Below are positions 26,446 to 39,129 of a DNA stretch of 64,000 nucleotides, one piece after another (position 1 is the stretch's first letter; each line of letters opens with the position of its first letter). A program made the position numbers and the translations under genes. The notes under the pieces were generated by a model. That model did not search any database, was not told the origin of the DNA, and worked only from the letters and a program-made list of their open reading frames with translations. The stretch lies in assembly GCA_900074885.1 (NCBI GenBank), contig FJUW01000015.1, forward strand, positions 725,906 through 789,905, given 5' to 3'. Origin of the DNA: Rhynchosporium graminicola. Taxonomy: Eukaryota > Ascomycota > Leotiomycetes > Helotiales > Ploettnerulaceae.

Positions 26446-27351
26446 TATGTATGTTTTGCGGTTTCGTTACTTTGTAGTGGAGTGGGATGATTAAGAGAAG
26501 GCTTCAGATGTTCGAGGAGGGCGCGGACAGCGATCTATATGCTTCTAATACGTCAGATGAGACTGCTACATCATTGGAGGGAGCTCCTAAAAAGTACCTA
26601 GCATACAGCAATGAGGGAGCAGCTGGACTAGCTAGTACTGACCAGATTGTCGCATAGAGCAGCACGGCCCCGGGCGGAGGGGAGGACGGGCTTTGGTCAG
26701 GAACGAAGCTTGTGAATGTGGGGAATCCCAGCAAGGCGTTGGATATTATTGCCGCTCTAAATGGAATTCTGGTCTCGACTTATGACGTTACTGATCAATT
26801 CTCGTGGTACAGCAGAGTCTTATCTTTCTTTGAATTATTTAGGGAGTGGAGGGAGTTTGAGACTACAGCTCTATAGATTTTCTTTCTCGCACATTTGCAT
26901 GTGTTATTGTAGTAGGCCAAGTGACGGTGTTTACTTCTGTATCCAAATGCGATTAAACCTCGGCAGCTCCCCTGGTCCGCAATACTCTCCCGTGCGCCAG
27001 TTTCCGAAGCAGCATCCTCCGGCAGCAGCCCGAGCTCTTCCGCTCTTCCCGATCCTACTTCCGATCCGTTCCCCTCAACTACACCCTGCTCCGTTCGCCC
27101 ATTCTCAAGCTCGATCAAAGCTGGGAACAGAGAAGGGCGTATCGTGAAGAGTCGCCACAACAAGGCTCTAAGTAAGTAAACATTGACAAATACTTATGAA
27201 CATTAGCATTGTTACTCAAATTACAGCTGTTTCCTCCTCAACCGTGCTGTGGTTACTGTTCAGTTGCGTTACAAGGTGGACTAGTGCCTCCTTGAATGGA
27301 CGCGTATCATGAAGCTTTAAGTTGAAAGAAACAAATCGCGAATTTCTATAA
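26446..27351. other. intergenic; malate synthase promoter side
   Basis: About 0.9 kb containing the malate synthase promoter (near 26446-26760) and the 3' flank of the polytopic membrane protein gene. ORFs at 26761-27163 lack recognisable features. Confidence 0.5.
26668..26723 (-). promoter_or_regulatory. cluster of CreA-type (SYGGRG) sites upstream of malate synthase
   Basis: Three matches to the carbon-catabolite-repressor consensus SYGGRG lie in 56 bp: CCGGGG read on the minus strand at 26668-26673, GCGGAG at 26674-26679 and GTGGGG at 26718-26723. They sit 220-280 bp upstream of the malate synthase start codon. CreA repression of glyoxylate-cycle genes is established in Aspergillus; its use here is inferred. 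The consensus is short and degenerate, so chance matches are possible. Confidence 0.4.
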
Positions 27352-28845
27352 TCAAGAATAATATTCCTTCGTCTTACTAACATCAGGCGGTCCCCAAATC
27401 TTTGTCGTCATCCCCATTCCCTCGGCTCTCTCAATACTCGTAATACTATCACTCGCCTCGTGCTTGAAACTCTTCTTCGTATCCTGTTTCAATGGGACAT
27501 GATCATCCTGTGCTTCTGCAGGAATCCTCTCATCCCAGCTCTTCGTCAAAGCTGAAGCGTCCACACTCAAAGCCTCACTACTCTTCCTCTGCTCGACAAC
27601 AACATGAACCTCTCGTTTCGTGTTGAACGTTATATCACCAGTTCCATGAGCGGATGAGCCGGATCTGGCTGAGTCGGCCCTTTTCCAGTTCACATCTTGA
27701 CTTGTCCCGAATGTCTTTGTGAGTTGAGTAGCGATGAGATTTTGGTGGTTGCCCATGGAGTCTATGTTATTGTTCGTATCTGAAGCTATCCGAGCGATCA
27801 TGTCGGCCATTGACATTTCGATGTTGAGTTTTACCATGTAGGCGACGGGGTGGAATTGCATGTAACTATTCGAATGATGGTGATTAGCTATAGAGCCTGT
27901 TTGATCGAAGCATGTGAACTTACACAAAGCTATTGTTCAAGCTCATCATCGATAAGATCATACAATCCATTGCAAGAGAGATAACGACAATGCCCTGGTT
28001 GAATTTGACCAGGCGATCGTACTTGACCAGGCCTTCACGTACAAGCCTAGTCTTTACGATATGAATGAAGTAAAAGTTCAATGCTCCATCCGCAATCAAG
28101 TACATGCCTTTCTCACATCGGTCCCAGACTTCATTGATCCGGATGTACCGCTCTGAGATTTGGAGACGAGCTGGGATCCCTAAAAACGTCTGACATTAGT
28201 TTTTGGCGTGTGATGCGGATATCATTGTTTGAGAACTTACATATGCAGTAAACAGAGACGTTAATTGCTGTAATGAGGACTGCAATCCCTATCTTAATCG
28301 TCAAGGCTTTAACCTGATCCGGAAGGAGTAATGCCACTCGGTTGATGATAATCTGGAGCAAGAACTGTACTTGGAGTGCCCACGTTGTTACTAGAGATGT
28401 TAGGCAAACCCTCTCAACGATGCTACTGATGCTTACAGATGACGAAGAAAAATGCAAAACTGAGAACGGTTAGTCTTCACTCTTTGTACAACTTGTGCTT
28501 GAACATTCTTACCTGGGTGGGATATTTCCATTTAGATGTAACCAGCAGATAACAGAGAAGATCAAGCAGACGAGGATTTCCAACCATATCATAATAATGT
28601 ACGGCGAATGGACTCTAGAAAACCCATATCGCTTGGCAACCTCTGTGGTCTGCTTGAAGGCAGTCCCTATCACCAAGCATATTAATACACGTCCTCCATT
28701 TACGATATTGGAAGTTTGTTGCGATCGACTTACATGTGGTGAGAAAACCAAAACCAAGAGTGAACCCCCAAGCAATAGATGCAATGACCAGATCAGACTG
28801 AGTGACAACGAGCGGTTTGAAATCATTGGGAAGGAAAGTGATCAT
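27352..28845 (-). CDS. polytopic fungal membrane protein, about seven helices, function unknown
   Basis: Six exons: 28734-28845, 28513-28666, 28437-28459, 28241-28390, 27924-28179 and 27352-27865, giving 402 residues. All five introns are GT-AG with GTAAG(T/A/C) donors, and the third exon is only 23 nt. About seven hydrophobic segments precede a hydrophilic, Ser/Thr/Lys-rich tail of about 150 residues. Recognisable landmarks are FTLGFGF, SPYIIMIWLEI, WALQVQFLLQIIINR, WIPARLQISERYIRINEVWD and NSFVYMQFHPVAYMVKLNIE. This layout is familiar from a large ascomycete family usually annotated only as integral membrane protein, and is receptor-like in topology. I cannot assign a ligand or pathway. No neighbour gives a functional hint. 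Confidence 0.75.
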
Positions 28846-30333
28846 AACGATCCGAAAACTGGAGAGGAAAGGAACAACAGGATTAAATCGAGTTCTTGTC
28901 GACGAAGATAGAGAGGTTGGATCTGGGTCAGAGCGTGCTTTAGAGAGATTCAGGAGCAGACATGAGACTAGTTGAAGGGATGAAATGCAAGCTGTCTGTG
29001 GCCATCACCCACATAGAACTGTGATATCTTTGGAAAAGTTAAGTATCGAGTCAGCTTGCTTCAAGTGTCGTTGCGAAAAGAAGATGGATGTGGACTATCC
29101 AATGGGACAATCGTCGATGGATTGAGATTCATTGCATTGTTGGCTGTTTTCAAGCATCATCCACACAATTTCGACTTTACAGTTTAGTTTCACGGGATTC
29201 GCGAAACTTCGTCCACGAGGTAACGAGGAGGAAGGCCAATGGGAGCCTCCGAGCTCAAATTACATTATATCAGCATGCCAATCTGGGGTGTCAAAGACCG
29301 TATTCGAGTGTCAGATCAGAATCCAGGGTCTGACACAGCTATGATTTCCTGGATGTTCCCGGACACGCTCCCGTGGTCTTAGATCCACCAAGATTTGTCA
29401 GGACGGCAATTGTTTTCGGAAGAAGCACGTACATGGAAATCACTGCTCAAGGAAGATAGATCGTGGCTATTTGTACTCCCATGATGATCAACGATTGCTT
29501 GTCTGTATAATAAACAGAGAACTTTTCTTGAAGCCTATCGCTTACACGAACCTCACCCCGCCTTGCACACTTGAAAAGCAGTCCAAATTTAAAAGAAGCG
29601 GATACTGGTAAATAGTCACGAGAGAGATTTGCCCGAGCCCGAGGCGTTCCGGGGGAAGACAATATTAATTCTTAAAGAAGCTGAAATGGCTGTCCTATGC
29701 CGAGGTATTCCAGCTTTCGGTATAAATTCAGACTGTGCGGAAACCTGCCTTGCACTCGGACGAGATCTGAGCCAAGTCAGATCTACGGGGTAGATCAGCA
29801 GCTCGACGCTAGTCTATGCAGGGAACATTCGATCTTTTATAAAACGAAACGCAGCCCATACTTCACTAGGTGAAACATGTATATAAAGTCAATTTATTGG
29901 AGAGACGAGAGAATACATTGACAAGTAATGGGCTTGTTACCAAAGTCAGAACACCAATTGGATGTAAAAGCCACGAAGTGCACTACTCGTTTAGCAGTTT
30001 GACGGCGGATCCGAGGATCCCTAAACGTTGTTTCATGCCAGACTTTCGTGCGACGATTCCAATTTAAGAAATTGTGTGGCTACTAGGAACTCTGATGGTC
30101 GTGCTTTGGATGGTTTGGTTGAGGAGGTGACTCTTTCTGGGCGTTCATATTCTCCAACCTCTCTTGCAGGGAGCTCAGGGAGCTGGCTGAGGTTGTGTCG
30201 TCTCAACCCAACATGCGCTTGTCACCCGATTAATAGCTATTTCCATGTTATTTCGTCTGGAAGTTATCCGCAATAAGTTTTTCGTTGCTTTTGAAGATTG
30301 ATAGTGTACATAGTCTATTCTTCGTTACGTTGC
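28846..30333. other. intergenic
   Basis: About 1.5 kb upstream of the polytopic membrane protein gene and downstream of the DUF5672 gene. Only short ORFs without recognisable features; no RNA gene seen. Confidence 0.5.
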
Positions 30334-31415
30334 TCATTGAATACGATCTGTTCTAGCCAATCTATACTCCGGACACCAGTCGTCTAGGGGTATTGCATGG
30401 TCCTTGTCCTGTAAAAACCTGGTGGGTTGACTACCGGTGGTCAGCACGAACCCAGCACATAGGTAGACACATTCAGTACTTACTGTAATCCCAACGGTGT
30501 GGGATAATCTATAGTCTCTACTGCAAAAGTCCTCGCTGTCTCCATCGTCGGTAAGAGAATGCCATCCGTTATTCCATTCTCCTCATCCTCGCCCCTCAAA
30601 TCCGTCATTCTACATAAGTCAGCGGCCACTTGACGTTCTAGTGTTAAGACTTCCTACCTAGCGAAAAACCACTGATCTTCAGGTCCGCCATTCCAATCAT
30701 ATGTATCCAAGACTCTCAAAGTTGTATTCCTATTCCGTAGACTCAAACCCCCGTTGTACCCTATCCCCAACTGCGGAATGATTGGCGCACCCACCAAATC
30801 GTAAATGAAAAAGTCCTCAACACTCCTCACACTATTTGAACACAGCACACTATCACTCTGGAAAATAAGAACATTATCCGCAGGTGCGAGATCGTTCCAC
30901 AGCCAAGGGGTAGTCAGGAAAGCCGAAACCGAGTCCCAATTAGGGAAGTATAATCCCTCAGCCAAAGCCCGAATGACCACTCGTCCGCTCTTTATATGTC
31001 GCAGTAAAGCCTGTGAGGTCATGAACGACCCAAAGTTCTCCTGGGTCGTGTAAATAATAACAGGCCACTCGGGACCTAGCACAGCACTGAAATGCAAAAC
31101 GAGGGGGATAATAGAAGCTGATCGCCGAGTCTCGATTATGACTGCGGATTTGCGACTCGTGGTTACGTTCGCTGTGACGCCAGGTTGATTGCCGCCACTC
31201 GGGAGGTCCGAGGATTCCGTATGTGTGAGATCGTGTACGAAATTCGATATTGAGGAGTTCGCCAGTAGTCGTGCAGGCGCAGCTTTGTAGTGGCCCGTTT
31301 TATGGACGGTTGACTTGAGAAACAAGACTACCAATATGAACCACAGAGTTGGATAGAGCCATTTCTTCGTCTGTGTGTTACTGACGACGGAGAGGGAGTG
31401 GATCGCGAGAGCCAT
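30334..31415 (-). CDS. DUF5672-type protein, glycosyltransferase-like, membrane anchored
   Basis: Three exons: 30658-31415, 30484-30609 and 30334-30418, giving 322 residues. A single hydrophobic segment near residues 20-36 (LYPTLWFILVVLFL) suggests a type II anchor in the secretory pathway. The lumenal part shows the hallmarks of this family: SAVIIETRRSASIIPLVLHF, NVLIFQSDSVLC, YDLVGAPIIPQLGIGYNGG, LSLRNR, GPEDQWFFAR and, in the last exon, DDWCPEY. The QSDSVLC segment has the place of a sugar-nucleotide or metal-binding motif (inference). The last acceptor was set at CCACCAG because the next AG downstream breaks the frame before the conserved tryptophan-cysteine block. The family is common in plant-associated fungi, and its substrate is not known to me. 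Confidence 0.7.
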
Positions 31416-33785
31416 TCTCTGCGGTAGAAGAGAGGACGTTACTCACAATAGAGACATTGCTGTGAAAGGGAGTAGACAGGTCGACGTCGCCGAAGACTGA
31501 GACGAAATCGAAGATCAAAACCCGGGGAGATCCATTCTTATTGTCCGAAAACAAACTGACGGGAACAATCCGTGAGTATACAGGGATCTATTCCTCTAAC
31601 CTACCTGGAATAGGAAAAATGTGGCGTGAATACTGGCATATTCAGAACTGATTGATCAATAAGTCATCAGCTGAAGGGCAGCGCGGCCATGAGGTGTCAA
31701 TGCGCTTGCAGGGCATAGTGTAGAAACTTGCTTCTTGATACTGAATTTAGAGCCGGAAAAGATGCGCTTGAAGAATGCATGGCGAAACTTGTCACTTTAG
31801 GCTCGAGCTGAATAAAAAGGAGGTTTTAATATTTAGAGGGCTTGCGAAGCTCAGGCGGTTGAGAAGCCCTTCGCTACCCCTTTGGCGGTTTAATCCCTGA
31901 TTCGCTTGTGCCTTGGCGGGTGCATGCAGGCAGCCGATCACGATCTTGCATTGTCACGACCACGTCAAAATGACGACAGCTTGATGGAAACTACTTAGTT
32001 TTGTCAAGGGTCAAAGCCTCCGCACCTCCCGGGTTAAGATATTGTCCGCACACGAGAATGGGGACCCGTCGGATCATAACAATAATTCAACGACTAAAAT
32101 TGAAGTCATGTATATTAGGCGATAGGGACGCTTCTGAGGAGTAGAATAGTCCACTTTCAAAACTTTTGATCTTCTGCTCATCTCATCGAATTGCCTGTAA
32201 GAAGGAGGTTTTTGTCAATTTTCTGCGTGCTCGCTTGTTTGGTGGGCGAATAATATTGTAAAATGCCAGCGTACGTCGATATATCGATATCAAGCGTACA
32301 AACTAATCAAAAATTCCCTGTGAACCCACCATGGACGGAGAGTTGACAACTCCTCATCTGGATATCTTAACATGCGAGGGGTTTCGTGCAAGGAACAGCT
32401 CTAACTCGACAAAGTCGTTCTTCCGCACGATCAAGTTGATGCCATCTCGCAAAGCTGCTGAACGCTTAACGATGCCACCAAGTACAAAAGCAATCGTACT
32501 TACCTTTTCAACCGTCACGGTACTCAGCAGTTCTCCAATAAATAAGTGCATTCATCTCCCGGAGTTAGCTGCGAGGGTGCTCTCTTGTTTATATGTTGCT
32601 TGTGGAATTCGTGCTCAAGAAGCAGGATGGTGCTTCCTCATGTGTTGTCGCTGTTGCAAGTTGCGTAGTTAAAATCCATGACACCTCTGCTGTGAAGATT
32701 CCTTTGTCGTAAGGACACAATCCATTTCTAGCATATCTGGATGTTGAACTTGCGTTGGTCTTCTGTTACGATCATGGGTTATAGCTTTCTGTTGTGTTGT
32801 GTTGCTCTCGATTTTAATATTTTCCTTTTCAAAGAATCGAACTATTGCAGGGTACGATCTTGTTTCTCCCGAACCACCGCGAGATATGGATTCTCGCCAT
32901 TGCCTCGGGGAGATGCAGTACTTGGTAGATGGTCTGGAGTGTGGCCTATGCCCGCAATACTTGTACAGTGTATGTGTATTGATGGGTTAAGCTGAAGAAC
33001 AGACCCGGGGCTTGGTGAATCATGTCCTCCTTCTGAGGGCCGAGGGAAGAAGCGTTGGGTATGCAGTGACAACTTGCATGTTGAAATCTCAGCGTGGTCA
33101 TCGCCAAGCTTGGTATTAGTACTGCTGAGCGTTGCTTGAATGTCTACGGAAGAAGATATGAAGTGTATCTCTGGTTCCGCTGGTCATAAAAGACAGTACC
33201 AGTGCCCTGAGAGTGTAAAAAATCAAGCTAGACTCGGGTTTCCCGCTGACTTCATGTTCGACCACAGCTAATAAGTCAAAAACCAGTGACACAGTCGAGT
33301 GGGTAGTCAAGGTGTAAAGCCTCCATTGCAATAGCTTTGCGGCTTTAAACCGTACCTTTTCAGGGCCACTGCTTGGGACTGTGACCGAATAGCACATTGT
33401 GGTGAGATTGCCGGGCATTGTTCCTCGTGCAAAGTCCCGAAACGATCATTGTTTCTTTCAAGGTTCCCACTATTGCAGTTGGTCTTGCCTTGTCGAGAAA
33501 GATGGTTCGAAGTGCGGACACTTGGAACTCACACATTTCGAAAGTGAGCATTTGCCTCGTCATGTGCTGTGAAGATGAGGATCTACAAGGTCGCAAAGAG
33601 AAAGGCCGAAACGCTTGCAGACTTCTCTATAAACAAGATTACTTCGCTGACACCTTGCGGGTTCGAGTGCCCACTGTTAACCTCAAGCAAGGAGCTCCAT
33701 TGAACTGAGGCTGCTAATTTATGATGCCCAGTGAAGAGTACCCTTCTGGTCAACTATGTACTCCCACGATTGTACACAGCACGCT

Positions 33786-33817
33786 AATGCAAATGCAAAT
33801 GCAAATGCAAATGCAAA
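33786..33817. repeat. hexanucleotide microsatellite (AATGCA)n
   Basis: About five perfect copies of AATGCA in tandem. Confidence 0.9.
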
Positions 33818-34073
33818 GGGCGGAATACAGTGCCAAGGAACGTGTTCCTGTCGCGAACGGGAGCTTGGCTGGTACCGCTGCCACCGTGCCGGATCGCGTC
33901 TTGGATTTCCTCATTTGGTGATCGGAGATTGGCATCGCGGTTGAGATTTGACCTGCCAGAAGACTTACTTACAGCAAGTATACCACATACACCCTACCCT
34001 GATGGCTGGGATGCGAAAAAGCTTGACAGATGGGATCGGAAGGCCCGACAACAAGAATTTCATGCAGATTGCG

Positions 34074-34099
34074 GCACGCACGCACGCACGCACGCACGC
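34074..34099. repeat. tetranucleotide microsatellite (GCAC)n
   Basis: About six and a half copies of GCAC in tandem. Confidence 0.9.
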
Positions 34100-34743
34100 C
34101 GAGACCAAGTAAGCATCGCAGAGAACCCTAAGCTGCTCGCTCCCATGCCGAGGATTTGCACTTTTACCGCACAGTATCCAAAAAGATGCCCTTGATTCGG
34201 CTCTCGCGTGTCTCGTGTACGTACGCGAACGGAAGTACAACATCTGACAACATCTGACATGCAGCTCGGCTCGGCTCGAATGAGATCCTATAACCATGGA
34301 AATATCATCTGCCAAACACATCTCCGTGACTGTTGGCCATCAAAAGCTGAAATACATTCATTACATTCTATCTGGATTTCTATGACAGCAGCACCGGGCC
34401 GCTGCTTTGAGATTGGAGAGAACGCCCGAGATCCTGGGATTGGGAAGTGGAGTTGAAAATTGCTACAGTAGCGTGCCATCAGGGTGTCAGTCCTCCACGC
34501 TTTTGTTGCCATTCGACGACCAATGGCTCTGTCACGTCAAAGTATAATACTTGCCATGCACTGGATTGGCTTCTTCGGTTCTTCTACCAGGATATCTGTT
34601 GACCATAGCGCGGCGGTCCCGAAAGCTTCGGAATGATAAAGAGGTGTTGACATCCCGTCCTTACACGGCGCTGATGAAGCACAGATACCTTTCAATCACT
34701 TCGAGAGCAATCGATCTCCTCGAAACTCGACAAGTCAGCAAAG

Positions 34744-36032
34744 ATGTCGGCCGATTTCGATCCAACCAGTGTCAATCTAGATGAAATTGACCCTGCGCAA
34801 ATCATCTGCTATCTGCAGAAAGGAGAGAATGATTATGATGGTCGCTTAGGAGCTCGTGTCTCAGCTCTCTTCGTGATTCTCATTGTCTCTTCGGCAGCGA
34901 CTTTCTTCCCTGTCCTTGCGGCACGCGTCAAATGGCTCAAGGTCAACATCTACGTTTACTTGTTCGCAAGGTACTTCGGTGCAGGAGTCATTATTGCAAC
35001 GGCCTTCATCCAGTAAGTCTCCCGTACTCGGCTGTACCCGACGTCCAACTTCGTTCTGGAAACGTGAACTAATAGTAAACAGTCTTCTCGATCCGGCCTA
35101 TGAGGAAATCGGACCAGCTAGTTGTGTTGGGCAGACAGGTCACTGGGCTGATTATGCTTGGTGTCCCGCGATTGTGTTGGTGTCTATCACATCTATCTTC
35201 CTCATGGATGTACGTGCATTCCCATACCAATCTGAAACGAGACTCGGTGCTAACCACCCAACAGTTCGGCGCAGAACAATACGTCAACCGTAAATACGGC
35301 TTCGGTCACGGCCCCAACATCGAAGCCATCATTACCACCGACCCAGGTGTAGAAGGCTCCAATGCTCACGGACGCAACCAGTCCATCACGCACAACCAAA
35401 TGCACTCTGGTGACCAGGATTCCGCTTTCCACTCCCAAATTGCCGCCGCGCAAAACCTCAAAGACAAGCCCTCCTCCAAAGACTTCGGCTCTGATTCAGA
35501 GAAAGCCATCACACCCTCCGTAATCGACCACGTTGAGCGTTCGTTCCGTCAACAGATCACTGCATTCCTCATTTTGGAGTTCGGCGTCATCTTCCACTCT
35601 GTGATCATCGGTCTCAATCTCGGTACTACCGGTGCGGAATTCAGTACTTTGTACCCCGTCTTGGTTTTCCATCAATCTTTCGAAGGTCTTGGAATCGGTG
35701 CAAGGATGTCCGCTATTCCGTTCCCCAAACGACTCAACTGGCTTCCTTGGTTGCTATGCGCAGCTTATGGACTTACCACGCCGATTGCTATCGCTGTTGG
35801 ATTGGGGTTCCGCAACACGTATAACGCTGGAAGCATGACTTCGAACATCGTCAGTGGGGTCCTTGATGCCATCTCGGCCGGTATTTTGATCTACACCGGA
35901 TTGGTGGAGTTGTTGGCGAGGGACTTCCTGTTCAACCCTGAATTGACAAGGGATCAGCGGAGATTGACGTTTATGGTTGTCTGTGTGTTGGTGGGTATCA
36001 CAGTCATGGCTTTATTAGGCAAATGGGCCTAG
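34744..36032 (+). CDS. ZIP-family zinc transporter (Zrt1/Zrt2-like)
   Basis: Three exons: 34744-35012, 35083-35209 and 35265-36032 (introns 70 and 55 nt), giving 387 residues. ZIP permeases bring Zn2+ (and sometimes Fe2+) into the cytosol. Eight membrane helices can be placed: three early ones (first exon through the second exon start), then a hydrophilic loop of about 100 residues containing scattered His (GFGHGPN, NAHGRNQ), then five more. The helix-4 signature HSVIIGLNLG and the helix-5 signature HQSFEGLGIGARM carry the metal-binding His, Asn and Glu residues. The C-terminus ends with a hydrophobic helix, as is normal. The first splice creates HLLDPAYEEIG, a segment conserved in fungal Zrt proteins, which supports the model. 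The start ATG follows a typical AAG context. Confidence 0.93.
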
Positions 36033-36218
36033 ATAGTCAAGGTATGACTGAGTGAGGAGGATGTAATGATTGATGGATGGACGGAAGGATGGATGGGATG
36101 GAGGGTGTTGGATACATAGATGGTAATGGGTTTCTTTTCACCAATGTAGATAGGCCGACCGCACGCGAAAATACCCGTAGAATAAGATGAGATTTGTCAA
36201 GGTGGAACAACCGTGCTG

Positions 36219-36251
36219 TTTCTTCTTCTTCTTCTTCTTCTTCTTCTTCTT
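36219..36251. repeat. trinucleotide microsatellite (TTC)n
   Basis: Eleven tandem copies of TTC/CTT, about 200 bp past the ZIP stop codon and probably in the 3' region of that transcript. Confidence 0.9.
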
Positions 36252-36295
36252 GTTCACTGAGCCCCGTACTGGCAGCTGGCCATGCATGTGGTCGC

Positions 36296-36574
36296 TCAGC
36301 TCCGATACAAGTAATATTCACAAGCAGCTACTAGCCTAATAATTTCCGGGTCACCCACCTTCTGCTGACGTTTCGGATGTGCTACTATCTCCACAAGCCC
36401 TAAATCCATGTGTGCAATAGCACAGTAATGCTTCACCGCGTCAGGCCACTTCTTCAATATCTCATTCATCTCGTTCCCCTCAAGTTCAGAGCCAACAGGA
36501 AGTGAAGTCAAAGCCAGTCTAGGAGAGCTATGAACCGAAAGCATATCGAACGGACGGAGCATTACCGAGGACAT
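36296..36574 (-). CDS. possible small hypothetical protein
   Basis: Uninterrupted ORF of 92 codons converging on the ZIP transporter gene. The composition looks protein-like (EMNEILKKWPDAVKHYC, MDLGLVEIVAHPKRQQ), but there is no signal peptide, membrane segment or known motif. It might be a fragment or exon of a larger gene, or fortuitous. It is included because it is the best-looking ORF in a 5-kb gene-poor stretch. Confidence 0.22.
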   Translation of the reverse strand: MSSVMLRPFDMLSVHSSPRLALTSLPVGSELEGNEMNEILKKWPDAVKHYCAIAHMDLGLVEIVAHPKRQQKVGDPEIIRLVAACEYYLYRS

Positions 36575-39129
36575 GCATAAGCGTGTACTAAATCGTTGTC
36601 GCTGTCACTCTATCATGAAAGGACTGTGGGCTGTGAGAACTGCAGTCAAGCCCGACCCCAACATAATAACGAAAAGAAAAAACTGTATGGCTGGATAGAG
36701 AAGGAGAATGTGAATGCTGAGAGGGAGATTGCTGAGATGCTTCATTTAGGAAATGAAAGGACGGGATTTGTTTCGCGGTACACAGCACACTCTTCAGATT
36801 CGGAGAAGGGGATGGAGGAAGCTGATTCCTGAGCAGCATTGAAATCGAAGGATTTTCATTGGATCTGTGAGTCGGTATTCGATCGTGCCAATATCTGTGC
36901 AGCATTGATTTTTGGTACTGCCTCTAATAACTTATCTCGTCTCTCTTTCTGGGAAAACACCCCCCGCCCCCCCCCTATTCCTAGTGAGGGTCGAAAGAAA
37001 GCACATGAAATTTCTTTCACTCGATACCCACCCAGATCACCATCATAGATATATCTCGCCGCCACCTTGCGGCTGTGGGGAAGTGGTTGTAGCTGTACTT
37101 CGCTGTATGGTTGAGTGGGAGTTGGACTTTTTCTTTATAAAAAAATTGTTGCCCAGGGAGCAGGAGGTATATATACATTTGGTTTAGAAAAGCGGTTGAA
37201 AAACGCAACTTAGAAAGTTAGGATAGTATGATATAGTATGTTGGACGTCATTATTTCCACGTCATACAAATCCGATCACACATGCAATGCGGTCAAGTTG
37301 AATGAGGACGAAGACCAGCGAAAAGGGATCAAGGAGTAGAAGAGCCGTAGAATGGGGGGAAAAAAGAATATTCCGATGAGGGTCTTTGTTCTTGAAAATG
37401 TGACAGTTTACAAAATCTTCTTCGGTTGTAGTTCACATGAGGAGTGAGTGAATGAGTGAGTAAGTGAGTGAATGAGTGAGTAAGTGAGTGAATGAGTGAG
37501 TAAGTGAGTGAATGAGTGAGTAAGTGAGGAGTCTGTTAGTCTTGCTCAAAAGGGACACATGATGTTTCGCTTAGTCACCCATTTCCGTACCTACATTATC
37601 AGCCTTTCCTCCCTCCATCCCCTCCACAATATCCCCACCCCACCAATCCGCCTAACCTGCCTAACTATCCACCCATGCACAGCTTTACAGTATTATCATT
37701 TCACCGCACATGTCACATACATCAGGAATCAATCACGGTACATATTTCGACCTTGGTAAAGTTCTTTTACATTTTCTTTTTGTCTTTTCAAATCTTGGGG
37801 GTAAACTCTCGCCTCCCCTTCCCTCTTTACGAATTATTCCGTGCAGAAACTCGAAACGCGGATTCACGCCACGGTGTTTCGGATTCTGTACATACATACG
37901 TACATACATAGCGGACGGTTGTTAGTGGGATGAGACGGGATGAACTACTGTTCCTGATCAGTAGTGGTTTGTGAATTGGAAAGGGATAAATTCTCCTTAT
38001 TGCGTAAATGGGTAGATAGGTAAAGGAATGGTTTCACATTCGTAGTGTATCTCGGATTCGATTGCTGTATTTTGTACTAGAGAAGCAGGGAAGAAAGGTA
38101 TCAGATCTCGTGGGAAATCGCTGTTCAGATAGACACGAGGCCACAATAATTCATTATGCGAGAACTGGCTCTGGTCAGGTACTTGATATCAAGTCTCGCG
38201 CGAGTTGGGATTGAAGTCGTGACAGTAGGATAGGATATTACTAATCAAGAGATAGTGCAAAGTCACCCATCTTCCTGAAGACTTTGCTATAGTGAAACCT
38301 CTATATCGGTAGGTAGGTAAGAAGTTGAAATGTTTACCTAGGCAGGTAGGTACGCAGTTATCGACTGCGTCTGAGACGAGTTTCGCCCATCTTGATGGAG
38401 AAGTCTCTGGATTTTAGAGGGTTTAGGCTGGGAAAATATAGCGCTAGTTCGAATCTATAATATCAGTTTACCTTGAAGCGCCTTTACTCGTGAGATATGA
38501 TATTGGGAAAGAAGATATTGATTCTTCCCTCTACACTACTGTCTGAACTCTGGTGATATTGCTAAATCGTGAAGATCTTTTAATGTTTGCCTCGATCGAT
38601 TGGACAAGTTCAACGATAGAAATGAAGCCCAAAGAGCTGTGAACCCTGTTGTTACAGAGCTATGGGTGTGTCTGTAGTCGTTTTACTTTGGACTATCCTC
38701 CTGTTGTCAAGACCTGTAATGGTGGAGGAAGTGCTCATGAGGTGAATAGCCGAAGTGGAGAAGGTCTTGACGCCTAAGGTACTCACTCATATCCCGCCGT
38801 CATTCAGCATTGATGAGCTCATCAATGGCCTGAGGAACTGTTGATTACCTTTTCAACGAATAATTGTAAGTACTATGAAGTATTCAACCACAGGTACCCA
38901 GAAATTTCCATACCGTGCCTGAATCTCCCTCTCTGCACCCTATATTCAAATCAAATCAAGTCGATTCCCGTCAAGTCAAGTCAAATCGAATCAATCAGTC
39001 AATAATCCCCCACTCCTTCCTATCTCAGCGGCGATTCGTCCTCCGCCAATCAGAATTTCACGGGCGGGGCTTACCTCATTAGCTCCTTTCACGCGAGCTT
39101 AACCTCTTAAAGGGCTCTTCCCCTTCCCA
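36575..39129. other. gene-poor, low-complexity region
   Basis: No gene supported. Holds a homopolymeric C-rich run near 36960-36975, a 20-bp minisatellite at 37442-37528, GTAGGTAGG motifs at 38311-38320 and 38344-38353, and a TCAAG/TCAAAT-rich stretch near 38947-38995. Confidence 0.5.
37442..37528. repeat. 20-bp minisatellite
   Basis: Just over four nearly perfect tandem copies of a 20-bp unit, GTGAGTGAATGAGTGAGTAA, itself built from GTGA/ATGA tetramers. Copies are identical apart from the trailing edge. Confidence 0.9.

Larger units (their letters stand above)
31416..34743. other. long intergenic region with simple repeats
   Basis: About 3.3 kb without a supportable gene. ORFs of 60-113 codons near 32.3-33.7 kb, on both strands, have no recognisable domain; a decayed gene is possible but not demonstrable. 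Two microsatellites lie at 33786-33817 and 34074-34099. The right end is the promoter side of the ZIP transporter. Confidence 0.5.

Noticed and set aside
32331..33708. Cluster of ORFs that might be a decayed gene, including 32354-32551 (-) and 33418-33708 (+)
   Set aside because: A faint resemblance between the two predicted peptides does not hold up at the nucleotide level and no splice model joins them.
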